A stretch of DNA of 64,000 nucleotides from Isoetes taiwanensis (taxonomy: Eukaryota; Streptophyta; Lycopodiopsida; Isoetales; Isoetaceae), in the NCBI GenBank assembly GCA_021234155.1, contig JAJEKV010000011.1, positions 20,786,677-20,850,676 of the forward strand, read 5' to 3'. This document shows, piece after piece, positions 23,401 to 36,995 of this stretch. The notes under the pieces are model-generated. The model was not told the origin of the DNA, did no database searches, and saw only the letters and a list, made by a program, of their open reading frames with translations. How positions within the stretch are numbered: position 1 is the stretch's first letter; every line of letters begins with the position of its first letter. A program made the position numbers and the translations under genes.

Positions 23401-24660
23401 GGAAGATTGGATTCTTTACCTTGCATTTTGGCTTAATAATGCTTTTGCATTACATCATTAAACTATGCATGGGGGTGTCCATTGGCTGCCCGCTTAAGCT
23501 TAAAATTTATGCAGCATCAAAATGAACGACTTTCTAGCCATGTGGGTTACACAACAAAATGACCAATAAGATAGGACACATGGCAAGCTTTGCTGCGTAC
23601 CAAAGTGGCAATGCCAACTCATCTTATGAAGCGCAAAATTGGCTAAGGTGGCAGCCATGTAGGCTACCTGGGTAGCCATTGAAGGCTGTAACACATAATT
23701 GTTAGGCAAGGGCTGTTTTTTTTTTCCTAGGTAACGAAGGCTAATATTTTTCAACTAACTTATTAAGAGCTCAAAAAACTAATAAGATTGTTAAAGAACA
23801 ATATGACAACGCTTGAAGCTACTTTTAAGCACTTAAAAACAATTTTGATCAAATTCTTATGTTTGATGTTTCTAAGCACTTGAAAACAGATTTGTCAAGA
23901 CAATATTAAAACCATTAATCTTCTTTGAACTTGTCCACTTTGTTTCTCCTGTGTAGACTCTGTAAAACACAAAATTTAAATATCAATTACCCTAAACTCA
24001 ACAAAGAAAAACATCATGAAACTAATCTTGCCTCACTTATCCAAATAATAAGCAGTTTCGACAGTAATCAGTAAGCAATTATCCCATGTAATTTGTGGTG
24101 CAATTTCGACAGTTGGGGCTCTTCCTTTCCCACTCTCTGTCTGAACATCTATAGCAGTATAAATATCTCGTAGAAGTGATGCTCTAGCCTGATGTCTGGC
24201 AGATGCAACCGAGTTCTGTTCCTCTATGCCTTCGCTCTAAGAGAGACTTGCCTGTTTCTAAAATCACCCAAAGCTTTGCCATTTCCTGCTGCAGCTAGAA
24301 GAGCATCCACACAACTACGGGGTTCCTGCCTTACAAAACGCCATGCCAAAAGAATACACTGATCTAGATTTGCAACATAGGGAAAAAAATCAACAAAAAT
24401 GTTTTTTTTTTTGTTGATTCAATCCAAATAAGCTCGAAATGGCCACCAAACAGGGATCCGCATTATTACAGTCACGGTAACACATAAGAAAATCACAAAA
24501 TTTGCATGCAAGGGGAGCACATTCTATTTTTTGCATGGACCTCTCTTGATTCTTGTACGATAAGCCCCTTCCTAAGTTTCAAGTTGATCTGCCACATCGC
24601 AATAGGTGATTTGATGAAGAGTCTGCCATGTCAACATGCTTGCATGGCTTTAGTGTCTGT
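20498..24660. other. Intergenic, no gene supported
   Basis: Several open frames of 70-106 codons occur (for instance 20434-20745 plus, 20850-21080 minus, 22225-22545 minus) but none shows a recognisable domain, splice partners or a consistent neighbour. Mostly AT-rich. Confidence 0.45.
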
Positions 24661-24671
24661 TGACAGTATTA

Positions 24672-24697
24672 GGAAAGGAAGGAAGGAAGGAAGGAAG
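24672..24697. repeat. (GGAA)n microsatellite
   Basis: An uninterrupted run of about six AAGG/GGAA tetranucleotides. Confidence 0.9.
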
Positions 24698-24699
24698 TA

Positions 24700-27600
24700 T
24701 ATTTTTACGTCGCACCACAAAGGCAGCGTCACGGAGGACATGCGACCACAAGTACAAAGAAAACAAAAAATACATTGCATGGGCCGAAGCCCGTGAGCAC
24801 CATGGCCCGGATTAAAAAACCCCACTGGGGAAAAACCGTTGCCATGATGACCACAGATCCAAAAAGCTATGCTGCTGCAAAAAGCAACAAGCATACCTCC
24901 AACAAACAAAACTTCAACAAACGCCCCCGAACCGTAACCTCTTCACAGCTAGGTGTCAATAATACACAAAGTTTTAGTCTGCAAACCTGATATAAGTTGC
25001 TATATTTTTTGTTAGTAGGGGAAGACAGTCTAGATAGGTTATTTTGTTAATTTCAAACTTCCGAAGAATAACAATAGAATAGAACAAGAACATTTTCCTT
25101 ACATGCAAGCATAGGAAAGTAGGCACAGGAAAGGGTTAAGAGCAATTTAGATATCAAAGTTCAATTAAAAGGTTCTAGCCAAGACAAAACTACATGGATA
25201 AAAGCATGATTTGCCATAATGGATTTCTAGTGTACAAAGGACAGTTGCATGTCACACAAGTTGAGCCTTGTATATATGTAAATTCATTGGGCCAGAATAC
25301 AACACTTTATTCCTAATCTACTTAGGCGTTAGACCCATGGTCAATGCACTAGAAATGCAGTTGTGTGCGCTGTCCAGCAACGAGGAGAGAGTTCCATCAA
25401 GAACTTAGCACCTGACATGGTGCAGCATGCCACAATCGTGGCCATAGACATTAAGAATTGAGCAATAGGCATAGCCATGGACATTACTCTACAGTTACAA
25501 ATGCACTAAATAATTAATGGCAACCACCTACAGTAAGGACAAACAAACTACTACTATGGTAATCCTAAAAAATACAACAACTTAGCTCCTAATACTAGAA
25601 CTATTACCAAATAAAGCCCATGCTATGTATATTGTGGCCTATTACTTCATAGAGCAATGTTAGACAAATAGTAACATTCCTCATAGACTTGTTAATCTGT
25701 TGTTGTACTAATGTGCATCCAGCTAGGCTATGCATCTTGTATTAGGGCACAAGGTTACGTATATAACAGAGTTATCCTTATCAGATCATAAACTAATTAC
25801 ACACGTCACATAGAATATCCGCCCAAGGAAGACTATGTGACTTGACAATCAGAAGCCTAAATAATGTAACATAGTAGCATGTAACCTAGATTAATCTTGA
25901 CAGAATAGTCATGCAAATGGATACAAGAATGACCTTAGATTACCATGTTTTCAATACTTTCCAATTTATAGATTGTTTGTCAAGAATACAGGCCTCCAAT
26001 ATCCGGCAACACTCCAATTAGCAAGATCATCCGGTAACAGTGATACGATACAACCTGAGGACACTTATGTAGTCTGGCAAGCGCAGCCTATATGGTTGTG
26101 TCCACGAATCCTCCTTCCTCATTTTTCACGTCCACAAAAGGTATTTTCGTGGTCCTACCTGGCACTTGTGCAGCCAATGTCCACCCTCCCCTACAAACTT
26201 GTGTAGAGTTTATATAAGTTTTGAAGGGATCTCGAGTTACTTGGAGGGCTAACAGGGTAGAAGCATAAAAGGGTGTCTGAATTTTTTGTATATTAATGTA
26301 GAAAAATGAACTAGATTAAAGTATTTATAATGTTGTTGGTGTATGTGGAGTTATACACCAACAACTGCAATACTGTTCCCTGTTGTCAGAGCTATTTTTT
26401 AAGACTAAATAGCCAAGAAGATCACCTGTCACTAACAACTATCAAATTATTGCTCATAAACCGTCTGAACACGAGTTTACAAGGCATTTGCTTTTCATTT
26501 TTTTAGACTTGCACAACACCGCACAATATCTGTAATAAGACAACTGAGATCTGATGCTTTTAAACTCTATAGTTCATGCCCAAAAACAGACTTGCGAGTT
26601 ATGATTTTTTTGCATCCCCTACTTAATTTGTCAAAACGAAATACAATAAAAGCGGATTACAACTTGCACATTTCCAAAACCAGAGCAGAAGTTATATATT
26701 AATCCAGCAGCAATTGGTACATGCAGATCATTCATGGGATCTGTTCCACTTGAATAAGAGGATTTTCAGATTTTTTTCAGAGTTTTTCTGGCAGCAAAGG
26801 TACAAAACATAGTGTATACAAATCTTCTACATTTGACTGCTCCATATTCTCAGCTTCCCAAACTTTCTTCTGGAAATAAATCTTCTTGCTTTCTGTCTGT
26901 ATAATTCCAGCTCTTCTGTTTTACTTCTTTTATAATATGCAATCATTCACATCATTCCTCTTATCACAAGAATCTTCAACGTACCTTGCTAGTATTTCAG
27001 ACTACAAACTTTCAAAATGCCAGCCTAACTTCAAGATTTGCGTGATATTTCACTTTGATATTTTCATTACTTCAAGATAGAAATTGCAAAACCAGTCTGT
27101 ATAAGAGTCACCGACCATCAAACTGATTGAACTTCAAAGAGATCTGTATGATATCCAAGACTATATATCAAACCAGGATCAAGAATATAAATTTCTTTAG
27201 TAAAGCGACTGCACTCACAAGAGCAAATCTTCGTTCCAGGAGCCGTGCCTTATGCTGCTGCCCTCTTCTTTTTGTATTTCCGGACTTGAAATCTGCCGAT
27301 TCTCACATTCGGTGCCTCCATCATTGCCGAAATTATTTGCTAAACCGTCGAAACCACCGAGATAGCATAGAGCATGAAAAATTGGCTTCTATTTCAGCAT
27401 CGTGAATGAATCCATGGCATTAGGGTTTCGACATGGTTCTAAGGTCATTTTTTGTTCACGTTGGTTAGATAATCCACAATGAGGCATAAGATTTGAGGCC
27501 AAACCATTGGGTATTGAGGTATATGGAAAAGAAAATAGAGCAAATGGCAGGACATAGGCAGGATACAACAGATGAGGCAAAACAGAACATGGATGATAAA

Positions 27601-28600
27601 AATGGCTCCATCCTTCCATTGTTTTCTATTCTTGCTTTATTAATAAGTTATTCGTTAACAGATTGGAGGTTTTTTGCCTCCTCCTCCTTGCTTTTCATTT
27701 TTTGTGCCATTCATTATGGCACAGCATTGTTGGTAACATAGGATAAGAAGGAACGATAGTTTTATCAACTGACTTTTTTCAGGAAATGGGGACACAAGGG
27801 TCAGTTGCTTAAAACTTGTTTTTCATTAGAAAACATGGCGGAATGAAGAAAAAGATTAATTCTTATAGGTAGATAATGCGGACAAGAGAAATCAGAAGAT
27901 CATGAAGATATGTAGATAATCTAATCAGTGTGGACTCAATAATGACCTCACAACCATACCTTTTGCTTCAAAAGTGATTCTTGAACTGAACAGCCCCAAA
28001 TCTTGGTTGACCTTTACATCCAACTATGTTAACATATGGACTGTTGTGTTGTTGAAGAAAAGCTGTCGAGTATTAATCTGATGTCCTCCAAATTATACCA
28101 ATTGCTGCTTGAACTTCAAATAAGCCTCTGTTTTACTCTGGAGAGGATGACTAGATGACTTGCACTATGAACTTCGAAAAAGCTTCTGTTTAACGCTTGG
28201 TGAAATTCTGCACTAGATGGGGATTGCGACTTGATGCCGTGTTATAATGAACACTTCTTTGAGAAATGAATGTGGGCACCAAATATGTTATGTTGACCCG
28301 TTGTGGGTCAACAAATGTACATTTTGAATTTTACATGGAGTTGCCTATGATTAATGAAGGTGGTTGACGTCCAATATTCTCCATAATTATACCCAGTCTC
28401 CCGAAATCTTGGCACACATTTTGAACTTCCGTCAACCGATCAAACATTGGCTCCAATGGATTCTACGTCAAGAAAAACTTGCCCCAAATCGATTATAGTT
28501 GCTCCTAGATCGAATGCATGTCAAGAATCAAATGTATGTTGAAGAAATTTAAATCCCTTTTCATCGAACAATAATACAAATCTGCTTGACAATTTGATTT
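24700..28600. other. Intergenic, no gene; small perfect hairpins
   Basis: No coding region recognised. Two short inverted repeats stand out: 26332-26344 with 26353-26365 (GTTGTTGGTGTAT / ATACACCAACAAC, 13-bp perfect arms, 8-base loop) and 28291-28299 with 28305-28313 (TGTTGACCC / GGGTCAACA). Confidence 0.55.
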
Positions 28601-28603
28601 TTT

Positions 28604-31550
28604 GTGCAGGATGTTGTATCTCCATTCTGCAGAATGGATCGATGTCTTAAAGCCCCAGTTGTACAAGAAACTATGGAAGAAGGATTGGACTCTCATGCAA
28701 GCACTTCAGAGTCAGCAAAGGGATCAAATTTCAATCCTCCTGTTAATGAAGTTTTACAAAGCACTATCACAACCAAGCAAAGAAAATTGAAAGAGAGGGT
28801 TTGTAGCCTATTAGAAGAAAGGTGAATGCTGCTGTAAATCTCATAATGAATGGGGTATGTAATTTGACTTTAAAACAACAAAGTATATTTGCAGGAAGAT
28901 TATTGTAGGACAAAAGATTGCAATTCCTATTTGAGCCAGTCATTGGAAGGCCTCAAGAGGCTATTGTGAAGACAAAACTGGTAAAGAATCTAAAGGATGG
29001 CCTCCAAGATGTCAAGCATGCAAATAGCAATGATAAACTTTCTGCAATGCATTCTGTCCTATCTATGGTGGTTGGAGAGGAAGGAGAATTACAAAAGACT
29101 TCACTAGCAGCTAAATTGCTAAAAATACATCCTAGAAATATGGAACTAGCAGTGGAGAGAAGGAAAAGGATGTCACTAGATGGAACAAATCTATGGCAAT
29201 TAGCAGGCCGAAATCCAAGAACAAATACTATAGATCAGGCTATGAAGGATATGGTTGCTCAGTTTTGGTTAGATAACTCAAAGGTTTCACCAAAAATTAG
29301 AGATGTCATGAAGAAGAGGACACAATCAATTCAATATATTGACATTACACAGGTACGAGCTGCTCTGTAAGTGGCATAACTTAATTTAGATGTAATTGCA
29401 TCTTTTTTGCAGAAGTAAAGATGTTTTATATTTTGTAACTTGGCAATTTTGTTGCCATTGATGTAAAGTTTGTAACAGATTTCGTTAGTTTTTGAATGTA
29501 ATGCAGATGTAGTCTGCAGTAGTTTACTCTAAATAGAAATGTCAAATTACTTCATGACAATACATACATGTATATCTGTTTATATTTTCTCCATGTGTTC
29601 AGGAAAGTTAGCTAGTTTGCAAATGAATGTTATGCATTTACATCGGCAGTAAAATCAATTCTGGATGTATTGTAGATGTAGGTAACCAAGAAGAAATTAG
29701 TGTGAAGATGTATTAATTGTCAAGAAATTATGTGACTATATAGTAAATGAAATAAAATGTATGTGAGAATATACATGTATGTGTGGGAGTTTAGGGTCTT
29801 GAATATGTAAAAGAAAAGTATGTAATGTAATGAGGTGACTAATTTTATGTAACTTTGTAATTTTACAGGTTGAATTATTCCAAAATATTCAGAGGTTCGA
29901 ATTCGGATTAAGCAATTTGAATACTTAAAACCTTCTTGCATTAGAAAGCTAAACGAAAGAAACACGTGCTATTGCATGAAATATGAGCAATCAGATCTGT
30001 ACAAGAAGGCATTTAATTTGATGAGGTCAAGACTCCATGAAAATTGTTCATGCAATTGCGGTGTGTGCGAATCTGAAGCTCGTGCTGGGATATGTCAAGC
30101 CAAGAACAAGACATTTGATAATGTTAGCACATTTTGGAGGGTTATGGTATGTGACAGAGCAGCAGGCAACGAGTGGCATAAGCTACAACGTATCAAATTA
30201 AATTGTGGAAATTGAGTTGTGTCCAGGAGAAAACAATGAGCAGATTGATCAAACGTTTGATTGGCAAGTCGATGGTTATGTTAATGAGCCCTCGAAGAAA
30301 GGAACTTCACAAGCGCTAAAGCTAATTGACAAGAAAGGCAGCTCCAATAATATGTTGGATAACATGTTTGATCATATGTCGAAGTTTGTATATCATAACT
30401 TTGTGGCACATTGGCAGAGCAAACAATTCAAGGAATCCACATGAAGGGTCCTCGTGATGATACCGTATTATCAGTTGTTGATTTCTTGGAGAATTATACT
30501 TTAAAGCCATTCAAAGAGATTCAAGCACAACATTGGTACAATGAACAAATCAGCATATTGGTCCACATCACAATGTTCAAGGTAAAGGGTAAAATGAGGA
30601 AATGTGTGCACTTCTTTATTTCAGATGATAAAATACATGATACCCACTTTGTACAAAAAGCATTCAAGCTGCACCTCAACTGACTGAAAGAAAATGGTGC
30701 TGGCCATATGAAATATCATTTAGTTTGGTCTGACGGGTGTGCAGCCTAATTCAAGTCGAGAAGAGCATTCTATCATGTAACTAGGTATCATCATCAACAT
30801 AAGATGAGAATGCAGTGGAATTTCTTTGGCTCAGGACATGGGAAGGACACACATGATGGAGAAGGAGCAATAGCCAAACTATGGTTTGAGGCAGAACAAA
30901 AAAAAAAGGATGGGAAAGTGATAAAAAATGCAGAAACTGCATGTGAGGCTCTTGAAGAGAAAAAATCTGATGTGGAGAGGGTATTTTGGAAGGTGTCTAA
31001 CATTGACCGTTCCCAAAGATTTGATGTGCTCCCAGTGAAAGGGGTGCAATCTCTTCATGGTGTATCATCCATAGATCCCAAGGATTCAACAAAGTTAATG
31101 TGTAGATCTCTTTCATATTTTTGTAAGGCATGCATCAATTTTGATTGGCCTGCTTGTGAGAATGCTGATCATTGTGGCAGGTGGGAGTTGAGAAAACTAG
31201 AGCCTACAAATAGGGACGACGTTGAAGAAGATGGGTATGAGGCAGAGGACTTGTGGGCAAATGACATGGACAATGTGGATGAGACAGTGCAGGTTGGAGA
31301 TTATTTTGCATCATATGAAAGAGTCCCGTATTATCTCATCCAGTGCACAGAAGTGAAACATGCCCTCGAGGAAGACACCATGGATGACTATGGAAATGAA
31401 GTTTATTGTGGTAATGAAGCTATAACCGGTAACTACTTTGAATTGATTCCTGGTTGCCATCAAAAGTACAGGCTTATTCAAGGAAGGAAAGTTCTTGTCC
31501 ATCTCGAGTCAGTAATAGCGGTGAGGTTTATTGGAGCCAGTCAAGCATAA
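28604..31550 (+). pseudogene. DDE-type transposase-like gene, broken
   Basis: Exon-like pieces run in order. 28604-28823 ends at a donor. 28918-29355 holds the AQFWLDNSKVSPKIRDVMKKR region and ends before GTACGA. After an intron to about 29868, the frame resumes with CIRKLNERNTCYCMKYEQSDLY, HENCSCNCGVC and further cysteines, typical of a zinc-binding pre-catalytic region. 30205-30680 continues, and 30681-31550 carries VWSDGCAA, FKSRRAFYHV, QWNFFGSGHGKDTHDGEGA and a long C-terminal part. The D(G)...SGHGK...DGxGA signature recurs in uncharacterised transposon-encoded proteins of animals and fungi known to me; the superfamily name is uncertain. Damage: frameshifts near 30200 and 30430, stops at 30681 and 30747 (a CAA to TAA change inside the WSDG motif). 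No flanking terminal repeats were identified. Confidence 0.55.
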
Positions 31551-32988
31551 GATAAAATGTACATCTTATGCATATGAACGGACTAAATATTGGCATGAAA
31601 TGTTGCTGGGAAATTTGCCAGAGATTGTAGAATCTCTGTAATATGTTACCATGTTGTTGAAGTAACTTTTTCTATGCACTCATGCATTGACTTGCAAACT
31701 GGATATAATCAGAATGTATTTGAATGTGATTAAACAGTAATCAGAATGTAATCAAAATGTTGAAGGCAGCTTGTGGTTTTGGGATGATCTACTTCTGTGT
31801 GATTCCAAGTAAGTATTTGATTTCAATACATTCCACTAGCATTTGATTCCTACTATGTGGTTTGCAATGGAAGTGGTGAGAAATACTATAAAAACATTAA
31901 CTTATCACTAGGATGTTTTCTGCGTCCTTTTATGCTGAAAGCCATAAGGATATTGTTGCATCCTTATCTGATTCCTATCAAGCTTTAATGCTTTGATTAT
32001 ATCAGATTGCATTTATGACATCCATAGAACATTGAAACTCATTACTAATTTTTTATGAATGTGTTGTTGTCTAGGTCTCCCGATTTACTCTTCATTTTTT
32101 ATGAATGTGTTGTTGTCCAGATCTCACAAGAGGAGCATTCACTTAAATGTGCATGAACATTCACTTAAACATGCATCAACATTCACTTAAAATTCAGTAA
32201 CGGTTATCAGATTGTCTTTTAAGGACAGAGTCCCTTTCTTGAAAACTGGATTCAAAGTTTAACTTTCCATAAGCTGAAAATATAAGCCAACAAAAATCAT
32301 GAGACAGATATGAAACTATATTATGTTATAATATATCATATCTACCCAAAGAAGGTTACATCACAATCTGTATACAGGCCAGCTTACAACCCTGCTTACG
32401 AAAAGCCTGACAAAAACAAAAAATAAACCCATCAAAAAGTTCATATCAAAGTTTGCGCATCAGATGTTATGGAGGTTTCGGATTTCATATATAGAGCCGA
32501 GAAAACAAAAACATAAAGAAATTATAAGGCCGAAAAGGCACTACAGGTGTCCAGGATGAGGCATCTTCAGTTGCACAAAGAGATCATTGCCTTCTGCTAA
32601 AGTTTTCATCTTCAAGAGGCACTCCTCAGCGACTTCAACTCGATCTACCCACTCCTTGACCTTATCAGAGATAAAAGCTCCTTGCCTTCGCGTGCGCTCC
32701 ACCTCCGAGCAAGAAAAACGAGCCACAACAGTCATTTTAGTGCTGGATTGGCTGGAATCAACGGATTCATCTACGGGTTTCCTGCTAATGGTTAGTCCTG
32801 GCCATAATCGATTCTAAATTGATCGGATAGAGCTCGGATGATATATACTGCATGCATAAAGCTTGCCATAATGGCGTTTCTAAAAAGACGAGATCTATCA
32901 TAAATTCTGGATTCTAATAGAATGTACTATTAGATTCTATATTCCCTTTTTTTTTTTAAGGGACCATTGAATTAAATGAGAAAATTTC
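31551..32988. other. Intergenic; one short minus-strand open frame
   Basis: Contains repeated CATTCACTTAAA words at 32135-32200. A 64-codon minus-strand frame (32735-32541) has a coherent, helix-like composition (SDKVKEWVDRVEVAEECLL) and may be a gene end or relic, but it is too short to assign. Otherwise AT-rich and unremarkable. Confidence 0.4.
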
Positions 32989-33769
32989 TAAGTGTGCCCA
33001 ATGTAATAAGGAATATTCCTTGTAACTAGGCACTAAGAAATATTCCTTCCAATTAATAAGGAATATTCCTTGTAACTAGGGGTGCACTTAAACAAACTAA
33101 GGAATATTCCTTTGAAGGTAATAAGGAATATTTCTTTCTAGGCACTAAGGAATATTCCTTTCAAGGTAATAAGGAATATTCCTTGTAACTAGGCACTAAG
33201 GAATATTCTTTGCAATGTAATAAGAAATATTCCTTGTAACTAGGGGTGCATTTAAACAAACTAAGAAATAATCCTTTCAAGGTAATAAGGAATATTCCTT
33301 TCTACGCACTAAGGAATATTCCTTTGACGGTAATAAGGAATATTCCTTTCCATGCACAAGAATATTCCTTTCAATGTAATAAGGAATATTCCTTGTCACT
33401 AGGCACTAACGAATATTCCTTTCAATGTAATAAGGAATATTCCTTGTCACTAGGGGTGCACTTAAACAAACTAAGGAATATTGCTTTGAAGGTAATAAGG
33501 AATATTCTTGATAACTAGGCACTAAGGAAAATTCCTTTCAAGGCACTAAGGAATACTCCTTTCAAAGTAATAAGGAATATTCCTGGTAAGCAGGCACTAA
33601 GGAATATTCTTTGCAATGTAATAAGGAATATTCCTTGTAACTAAGGGTGCATTTAAACAAACTAAGGAATATTCCTTTGAAGGTAATAAGGTTCCTTTCT
33701 AGGCACTAAGGAATATTCCTTTGAAGGTAATAATAAATATTCCTTTCAAGGTAATAAGGAATATTCGCA
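32989..33769. repeat. Minisatellite built on palindrome GGAATATTCC
   Basis: About 780 bp of repeats combining AATAAGGAATATTCCTT with the spacers GTAACTAGGCACT, TCAAGGT and GTAACTAGGGGTGC...AAACAAACT. The ten-base palindrome GGAATATTCC is the constant core, appearing more than twenty times while spacers vary in length and sequence. The array ends directly at the LINE relic at about 33770. Confidence 0.92.
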
Positions 33770-33774
33770 GTCAG

Positions 33775-35790
33775 GACTGTAATGTCTTTAAGCCCAAATT
33801 TGCATGAACTATCATAAGGCAGAGAGGTTTATGGAAAAATGTGAAGCAAGAGCATCTGAGATAAGCTGGCCTAGGTATACTGATGCACTGAGTAAAAATT
33901 TGGCAGAACTGGTATTGGATGTTGATACCGATTGTTTTGTCTCGGGAGCTAAAAGGATTGCCCTGTAATAGTTGGTTTGATGCATCATGTGAGGCAAAAA
34001 GAGAAGCGTATAAAAGAGCAAAAGGAACAGATAAGCAGAAGCTCAAAAAAGAATATGGGGCATTGACTAAATCAAAAAAGAAAAAATATGTATATCAGAG
34101 ACAGAAAGACTTAATAAAAGACACTATAGCGGATTCCAAGCGGTTTTGGAAGGAGCTTAAGCCTAAAATGCAGGAGGAGACTCGCTTGGGACCCAACGAC
34201 GTTGATTGGCCAAGTGCATAAACTCTATCATATGCCAAATGTTAATGAACTCAGTAATGTTGAATATTTGCAGGATGCAAAGTGGTGCTTCACGTTGGAA
34301 GATCTAGAAGAAGGGTTAAATAAGCTTGCCAACGGGAAAGCGGCCGATGCAATAGGGTTGGTGGCGGAAATGTTCAAACGGGCAGGTAATTCTGTGCAAA
34401 TAGCATTGTTGTCACTATTTAACTCTATCTTGGGTGAAGGCTTTCCACGCACTTGGCAACTAAATAGATTTATCCCTCTACACAATAATAGAGATGAAAG
34501 TGATCCAGGGAATTATTGGATGATTTTGGTGAGTAGTCTATATGCCAAGTTATTTGCTGCCATGTTGAATTGTAAATTGAGTGCTTGGACAGAAGAGTAT
34601 AATGTCAGAGCCATTGGGCAAGCAGGCTTTAGGCCTAAAAAATCCACAATAGACCACTTGGTCTCTTTGCGAGCTATGATCGATTCAGTTAAGGGGAAGA
34701 AAAAGCCACTATATGCCTTTTTTGTTGACTATACCAAAGCATTCGACACAGTATCTCGTGAAAATTTATGGGAAAGAATGGAAACCTTGGGGGTACCAAT
34801 TGAACTTAAACAGGCAGTGAAAATACTCTATGAGAAAGTTTTGGTGCAATTATCTTTCACTTACATTGAACATTGTGCAGAGATAGTGGAAAGCAACATT
34901 GGAGTGAAGCAAGGGTGTCCTTTGTCGCCCATTCTATTTGGTTTATTTATACACCAACTAGAGAATTGGATAGCAGAATATGGTGGGGAAGGTACTCCAT
35001 TGCCTAACTATGTGGTTTTTTCCTATATGCGGATGACGTGGTTCTTCTTTCCCGCTCAATTGCAGGCATGCAAAAGCATTTAGACGCATTGGCCTATTTT
35101 TGTGATGAAAAAGCTATGCGAGTAAATATGTCAAAGACTAAGATGATGGTTTTTGGGGCAAATAAAGTGGATCATCTTAATTTTATTACCAAAGAGAATC
35201 GTGGAGATTGTGACTTCATATAAATATTTGGGAATATATGTGGACAAAGGGCATAGTTGGAATCCTGCTGTTGAGCATAAAGTAAATGGAGGCTTGAAAG
35301 CATTGTATAACATGTAGTGTAAAAGTGGAAAAGCAGAAATATGGGATTTCAGCCTGAAATGCACCTTATTCCGTATACTTGTATATACAGTTTTGCTAGA
35401 CAGGTGCGAAGTATGGGGTCCATGATTCTCAGCAAATTCTTGGAAAAAAGTCGAGAAAGTACAAAGTTTTTGAGAACTGAATTGGGAACTAAGGCTCAAA
35501 CCCCATATGATATGTCACTTGTAGGATGTGATATGATGCCATTAGAAACTGAAGCTCTATGCAGGATGCTTACATACCTTTGTAAGGTACGATTTGATAT
35601 GGTGGAGTGCTTACCAAGACTAGCCTTAGAAGAGACAAGAAATAAAGGTACAGTAATGACCGTAGAGGACTCGCCATTAACAAAGTGTGGTCGTTCAAGC
35701 AGAAATAAGGAGATTCGTCACGATCCTCTCTACAGTCAAATTCCAACACCATTTCAAAAAGTCCCATCGGAAACTTAAGATAAGTTATCT
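33775..35790 (+). pseudogene. LINE reverse transcriptase relic (plus strand)
   Basis: 5'-truncated non-LTR retrotransposon. Order: a pre-RT region with WFDASCEAKREAYKRAK and RFWKELKPKM (to 34205); the RT with FNSILGEGFPRTWQL, GQAGFRPKKSTIDHL, FFVDYTKAFDTVSRENLW and GVKQGCPLSPILFGLF (34202-35025); then, after a frameshift, the catalytic YADDVVLLS (about 35027) and MRVNMSKTKMMVFGANK. A thumb/C-terminal region follows with YKYLGIYVDKG, CEVWGP and PLETEALCRML, LPRLALEET (to about 35640). The RT catalytic YADD is intact in sequence, but the gene has at least three frameshifts and several stops. No endonuclease domain remains. The 5' end abuts the minisatellite. Confidence 0.85.
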
Positions 35791-35859
35791 TCTGGCTAGT
35801 TTTACGTACCCAGTGAATAACTTCAAAGGTAGCTGCAACAGTATTAAAGATGTGCCTCC

Positions 35860-36995
35860 CTAGTATAAAGCCATACTACATAGTAACAATAGAATCCATC
35901 AGCATCAACTGAATTCTTAGAAATAGAGCCTTCGTAATTATCTTGTATGTTGAGGATAATAGTGTGATTAGATAGATGGAAATAGGATATTCCACTTTAG
36001 AAATCAGTAAATTGCAATCGATATTAAGTTTAAAATCCAAAGCGTCTGAGCATAGCAGATCTTCGTACATTTGCAACATTGTGTCTCTCAGCCATTTCCA
36101 GTATTCGTCAAGACCAGGGCTTTTAGAAGGAGCCATTACAAGAAACGCCTCCTAGAGATCCTGCTTAATGAATGGTTGATGTAACTCTCACATCTTATCC
36201 CCCGACACCTCACATGAAATCATGCTGAGCACAATTTCTTCCATCGTATCGCTATATTGAGAGATTTCCTCGTGGAAAAATTGAGAGAAGTGGTCGAATG
36301 TGAATTGTTTAATATCAGTGGTATGATGAAGAATATGGCCATCAGGCAACTTCAATGACGACATTGCCAATGCTTTGCCTTCACCTTTGCTTGAGACCTT
36401 CTCTTTACTTCCTCAGTCGCAATAAGGTGCAAGATCTCATTCTCGTGTACTCCATCGGTTGGCAGAGGCTTGAGAATTTCAAGTTCTCGATCTAGTTGAG
36501 TTTGTTGTTTTCCCCAGGACCTTGCGAAAGCCTTCATAGCAGCCAGAGCTTAACCATGCCCGACATTCCAAAATCATTGCAAAAATCTCTGTTTGGCAAC
36601 GCCATGAGAACTCGATATCTTTCAAGAACTTGGTGTTTAAGCTGAATATTGTTCTTGTGGTTTGGCTGAGACGAGCCCCGCTGAAATCACTAGCGGAGAA
36701 TGATTAGAGACTGGGCTGGATAGAATGTTTTGCCGCGTGAGCTGGGCACAAGGTATCATGTCTTCTATAAGCCCGTCCGGAGCCCGTCCAGTGATTGCAC
36801 CAGGTAAAAGTACGATCTTCATGTGATTCTGTTAGATGAAGGTTGTCTAAGAGCTGTAACTATTGTTTTTGCTCAAAGCCTTGCACCACCTCTGAGCCAC
36901 GGCCACAACTATCCTGAATAATCTCCACCATATTGAAGTCGATATTGAAGTCGCCGATCAATAACCACACAACCCCTACACCCAAAAAATTGATG
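35860..36995 (-). pseudogene. Second LINE relic (minus strand)
   Basis: Reading right to left: the end of an AP-type endonuclease (LLIGDFNIDFN near 36960, RTFTWCNHWTG near 36810, SNHSPLVI near 36710), the linker (FARSWGKQQTQLDREL, then LKLPDGHILHHTTDIK, FFHEEI), and the first RT blocks (APSKSPGLDEYW near 36125, then LISKVEYPISI and LLSSTYKIITKAL near 35940). This is the gene order of L1-type plant LINEs. The RT is cut off before its catalytic YADD. It lies tail to tail with the plus-strand LINE, about 70 bp apart, and belongs to a different subfamily. Confidence 0.75.

Noticed and set aside
32989-33769. CRISPR-like array
   Set aside because: The spacers are themselves repeated variants, the repeat is a short palindrome and the sequence is plant nuclear DNA; it is a minisatellite.
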